Source: Methylocella silvestris
Lineage (GTDB): Bacteria > Pseudomonadota > Alphaproteobacteria > Rhizobiales > Beijerinckiaceae
Reading direction: 5' to 3'
NCBI RefSeq assembly: GCF_002891535.1
Contig: NZ_PDZR01000016.1
Span: 32,612 to 96,611, forward strand
DNA: 64,000 nt
A program made the position numbers and the translations under genes. The notes beneath the pieces are model-generated. The model was not told where the DNA came from, ran no database searches, and saw only the letters and a list, made by a program, of their open reading frames with translations. Below, one piece after another: positions 61,802 to 64,000 of this stretch; within the stretch, counting starts at the first letter, position 1, and every line of letters starts with the position of its first letter.

Positions 61802-63328
61802 ATGTCCCCAAGAATTCTGATTGTCGACGACGATCCCATCGAGCGCCAGCTGGCCGCCGAGATCATTCGAAAATTCGGCTTTGCGACGGAAACCGCCGAT
61901 GGCGGCGAGGCCGCCCTGGCGCGGCTGAAAAGCGCAGGCGCCGCGCCAGTCGATCTCCTGCTGCTCGATCTGACGATGCCGGACCTTGACGGCCTTGGCG
62001 TCATCGCCCGCCTCAGGGCGGAGGCGTTTACGCCGCCGATCGTCGTGCAGACCACGTCCTCCTCGGTTGAGGCGGCGAGTTCCGCGCTTTGCGCCGGCGC
62101 GCTCGATTTTGTCGTCAAGCCGGCGAGCCCGGAGCGGCTGAAGGCTGCGATCGGCAATGGGTTGCGTCTTGCGGCGCTCGAGGCGGAGTTGCGCCGCGCC
62201 GCGCGTCAGGCCTCCGGCCACTTCACTTTTGCCGATTATTTTGGCGCAGGCGAAGAAATCGAGCGCGCCATCCGCCTCGCCGACCGCGCCGCCAAAACGG
62301 CGATGCCGGTTCTGATCGAGGGCGAGGAAGGCGCCGGCAAGGAAACCATGGCGCGGGCGATCCACGCCGCCTCCGACCGGCGCGGCCGGCCTTTCGTCAC
62401 GCTGCGCTGCGCCGGCCTTGCGGCGGCGGACATGGAAACCCTGCTCTTTGGCGACATCGGCGCAGGGCCGGGCGCAAAGCGCCCCGGTAAAATCGCCGAG
62501 GCGCAGGGCGGTTCGCTCTATATCGCCGATGTTTGTGAATTATCGCAAAATCTCCAGGCCCGACTGCTGCGCCTTGTGCGCGACGGCGAGATTGATTTCT
62601 TGCGCGGGCCCCGTCCCGTCCGGGCCGATGTCCGCCTCATCGCCTCGACGCGTCGCAATCTGATCGAGCGCGTCAAGGCGCGTCGTTTCCGCGAGGATCT
62701 TTACTACCGGCTGAACGTCTATCCGATTTTCGCGCCGCCGCTGCGCCGCCGCCGCGACGAGATCGAAGGTCTGGCGCGCGGCTTTTGCGCCCGTTTCGCC
62801 GCCGAGGCGGGGAAAATCCTGCGCGGTCCGAGCGTCGAGGCCGTCAATCTGCTCTCCGCCTATGACTGGCCGAAAAATATCCGGCAATTGGAGACCGCCA
62901 TGTTCCGCGCCGTCGCCTTTGCCGAAGGCGCCGATCTGACGGTGATGGATTTTCCGCAGATTGCGGCGCAGGTCGGCGGATTCGATGTGCGCATCCCGCC
63001 GCTGCCGCTTGCCGCGCCCGAGCCGGCCGCGCCTTTTGGGCCGGAACGGCCGGCGCAAGATATCCGCGATCCGAATGCGCTGGCGCTGATTGATTCCTCC
63101 GGCGACATGCGCCGTCTGGCGGAACTCGAGGCCGAAGCGATCCGCTTCGCGCTTGGCCATTATCGCGGCCGCATGTCGAAGATGGCAAAGAAGCTCGGCA
63201 TTGGCCGCTCGACGCTATATCGGAAAATGAAAGAATATGGCTTTGCCGATGCAGCGCCCGACGAGGCGGCGGTGGCCGAGGGCGGGGATTTGAGGCAGGA
63301 TCTGCAGCGAACGGACGCCGCGGCATGA
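61802..63328 (+). CDS. NtrC-family response regulator lacking GAFTGA and Walker B acid
   Basis: The 508-residue protein has a receiver domain (ILIVDDDPIERQLAAEIIRK; phospho-acceptor Asp56 in DLLLLDLTMPDLDG), an AAA+ domain with Walker A (LIEGEEGAGKETMARAI, 174-181) and a Fis-type HTH (SKMAKKLGIGRSTLYRKMKE). The sigma-54 contact loop that should read GAFTGA is GAGPGA at 220-225, and the Walker B block reads GGSLYIADVCEL where activators have LFLDE. So ATP hydrolysis and sigma-54 activation are probably lost, and it may act as a repressor or with sigma-70 like RhpR/HupR-type variants. No partner kinase is in the window. Confidence 0.85.
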   Translation: MSPRILIVDDDPIERQLAAEIIRKFGFATETADGGEAALARLKSAGAAPVDLLLLDLTMPDLDGLGVIARLRAEAFTPPIVVQTTSSSVEAASSALCAGALDFVVKPASPERLKAAIGNGLRLAALEAELRRAARQASGHFTFADYFGAGEEIERAIRLADRAAKTAMPVLIEGEEGAGKETMARAIHAASDRRGRPFVTLRCAGLAAADMETLLFGDIGAGPGAKRPGKIAEAQGGSLYIADVCELSQNLQARLLRLVRDGEIDFLRGPRPVRADVRLIASTRRNLIERVKARRFREDLYYRLNVYPIFAPPLRRRRDEIEGLARGFCARFAAEAGKILRGPSVEAVNLLSAYDWPKNIRQLETAMFRAVAFAEGADLTVMDFPQIAAQVGGFDVRIPPLPLAAPEPAAPFGPERPAQDIRDPNALALIDSSGDMRRLAELEAEAIRFALGHYRGRMSKMAKKLGIGRSTLYRKMKEYGFADAAPDEAAVAEGGDLRQDLQRTDAAA

Positions 63329-63647
63329 GCGTGGCGTCGGCGCCACGAGCCGCGGAAATCTGCCGGGAGCGGCCGGCCCAGAGATTGGCGACCGCCTCGC
63401 CGGAGGTTTGCTCAAGCTTTTGATTTTAAAGCTGCTCATGCCTCAACGGCAGAATGCTGTCCAGCGAACGCCCGCGCGTTGACGTCACAGAGGTTTGTAG
63501 CGAATCCGGCGCGTATTCGGAGCAAATGGATGATGAAAGCGGGTTCGCGCTCCAGCGTCGGCCGCACTGGCGACCGGAATTTAACGCCCTATCTCTCCTA
63601 CAATCGGGATCAATCGTGCGATGCGCCGTGACGTTGCAAGGGTTTAT
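63329..63647. other. Intergenic region without a recognised gene
   Basis: About 320 bases between the regulator and the final partial gene. No coding frame or repeat of note was seen; a promoter for the last gene is expected near its 3' end. Confidence 0.4.
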
Positions 63648-64000
63648 ATGAAAAGCGCCTCGGCGCAGGCGCTTTGCCTCGCCCTGATTCTGGCGCTCGC
63701 CTCGGCTGGCGCGGTCAGGGCCGACCCCGCGACGTCTGCTGCGGCAGGGGGGTCGCAGGCCGATAAGAGACCGTCGCCGCATCTTGCCGCGTTGTCGGAT
63801 ATCAAGAGGTTTGCGCTGCCCGCGCTCCCCGCGGGGTCGCCGCCTGCCGCCGCGCCGCAGCTTGCGCCGCAAGAGTCGCAGGCGGCGCTGCCGGATGTTG
63901 CTGAATTTCCGGCGCAGACTCCGGCCGCGCCGATTCCGAATGGCGCCCCGGAAGCGGCCCCTGCTGCCGCCCCTTCCAACGCCGCCGCTCCCGCCAGCGC
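63648..64000 (+). CDS. Exported Ala/Pro-rich protein, 5' part only (runs off the window)
   Basis: ATG 63648 opens a frame without stop to the end of the window. Residues 1-26 are a signal peptide (SAQALCLALILALASAGAVR). The following 90 residues are Ala/Pro-rich and poorly structured (ALPAGSPPAAAPQLAPQESQ). Such extended exported N-termini precede L,D-transpeptidases or other wall-active domains in Rhizobiales, but no domain is reached here. The opposite-strand frame 63644-63979 is a shadow. Confidence 0.7.
   Translation, partial: MKSASAQALCLALILALASAGAVRADPATSAAAGGSQADKRPSPHLAALSDIKRFALPALPAGSPPAAAPQLAPQESQAALPDVAEFPAQTPAAPIPNGAPEAAPAAAPSNAAAPAS

Overview
The window reads as one chromosomal segment of a high-GC alphaproteobacterium of the order Rhizobiales/Hyphomicrobiales, probably near Beijerinckiaceae or Methylocystaceae. 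Support for this comes from ctrA next to chpT and a fliJ-like gene, the hemE-ppsR-maf-aroE-coaE-dnaQ order, a hisB-DUF2628-hisH-hisA-hisF-hisE-coaA cluster beside hslVU, and palindromic intergenic repeats of a type common in that order. The assignment is inferred from gene content and order; no database was searched. I saw no rRNA, tRNA, CRISPR array, prophage or intact insertion sequence.

Layout. 1-5.4 kb: the 5' part of a truncated haemoglobin gene, a PAS-degenerate GGDEF protein, ftsX-ftsE, a Nudix hydrolase and argJ. 5.5-14.2 kb: a secreted alpha/beta hydrolase, a PpiC-type isomerase, secA, a globin-coupled chemoreceptor broken by one frameshift, and a small exported protein. 14.2-19.6 kb: a membrane flippase-like protein, fliJ, ctrA, chpT (cell-cycle control) and an ScfR-type regulator. 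19.7-26.7 kb: rho, hemJ and hemE on the minus strand, then a roughly 360-bp gap that is the likely chromosomal replication origin (two perfect CtrA boxes and several DnaA-box-like 9-mers), then ppsR-maf-aroE-coaE-dnaQ on the plus strand. 26.7-32.6 kb: glcFE and two exported proteins, one behind a sigma-54-like promoter.

32.7-41 kb: the histidine cluster, interrupted between hisA and hisF by an Mrr-type restriction nuclease that overlaps hisA, a decayed copy of the hisF 5' end, and a secreted thaumatin-like protein. 41-46 kb: a duplicated-fold DUF1576 membrane protein, hemN, a SnoaL-like protein and hslVU. 46-53.3 kb: a CGNR regulator divergent from a hydrolase with a striking double-dyad operator, pirin, MgtC, a LysR regulator divergent from two redox-type enzymes, trpS, and a lipoprotein gene flanked by a short duplication of the trpS 3' end. 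53.5-64 kb: a GntP permease, a BigR/SqrR-like repressor divergent from a DUF2892 protein and an AhpD-like protein, an EamA transporter with a 24-histidine tail, oligoendopeptidase F, a phytase-like esterase, an NtrC-type regulator that has lost GAFTGA, and the start of an exported Ala/Pro-rich protein.

How parts fit. CtrA, its phosphotransferase ChpT and the CtrA boxes in the putative origin lie within about 7 kb, so the regulator and a main target are physically close. HemE and HemJ (and HemN further away) serve haem synthesis. HisB, H, A, F and E cover the middle of histidine synthesis. The most unusual architecture is cargo genes flanked by partial duplications of a housekeeping gene end, seen at two places (hisF and trpS).
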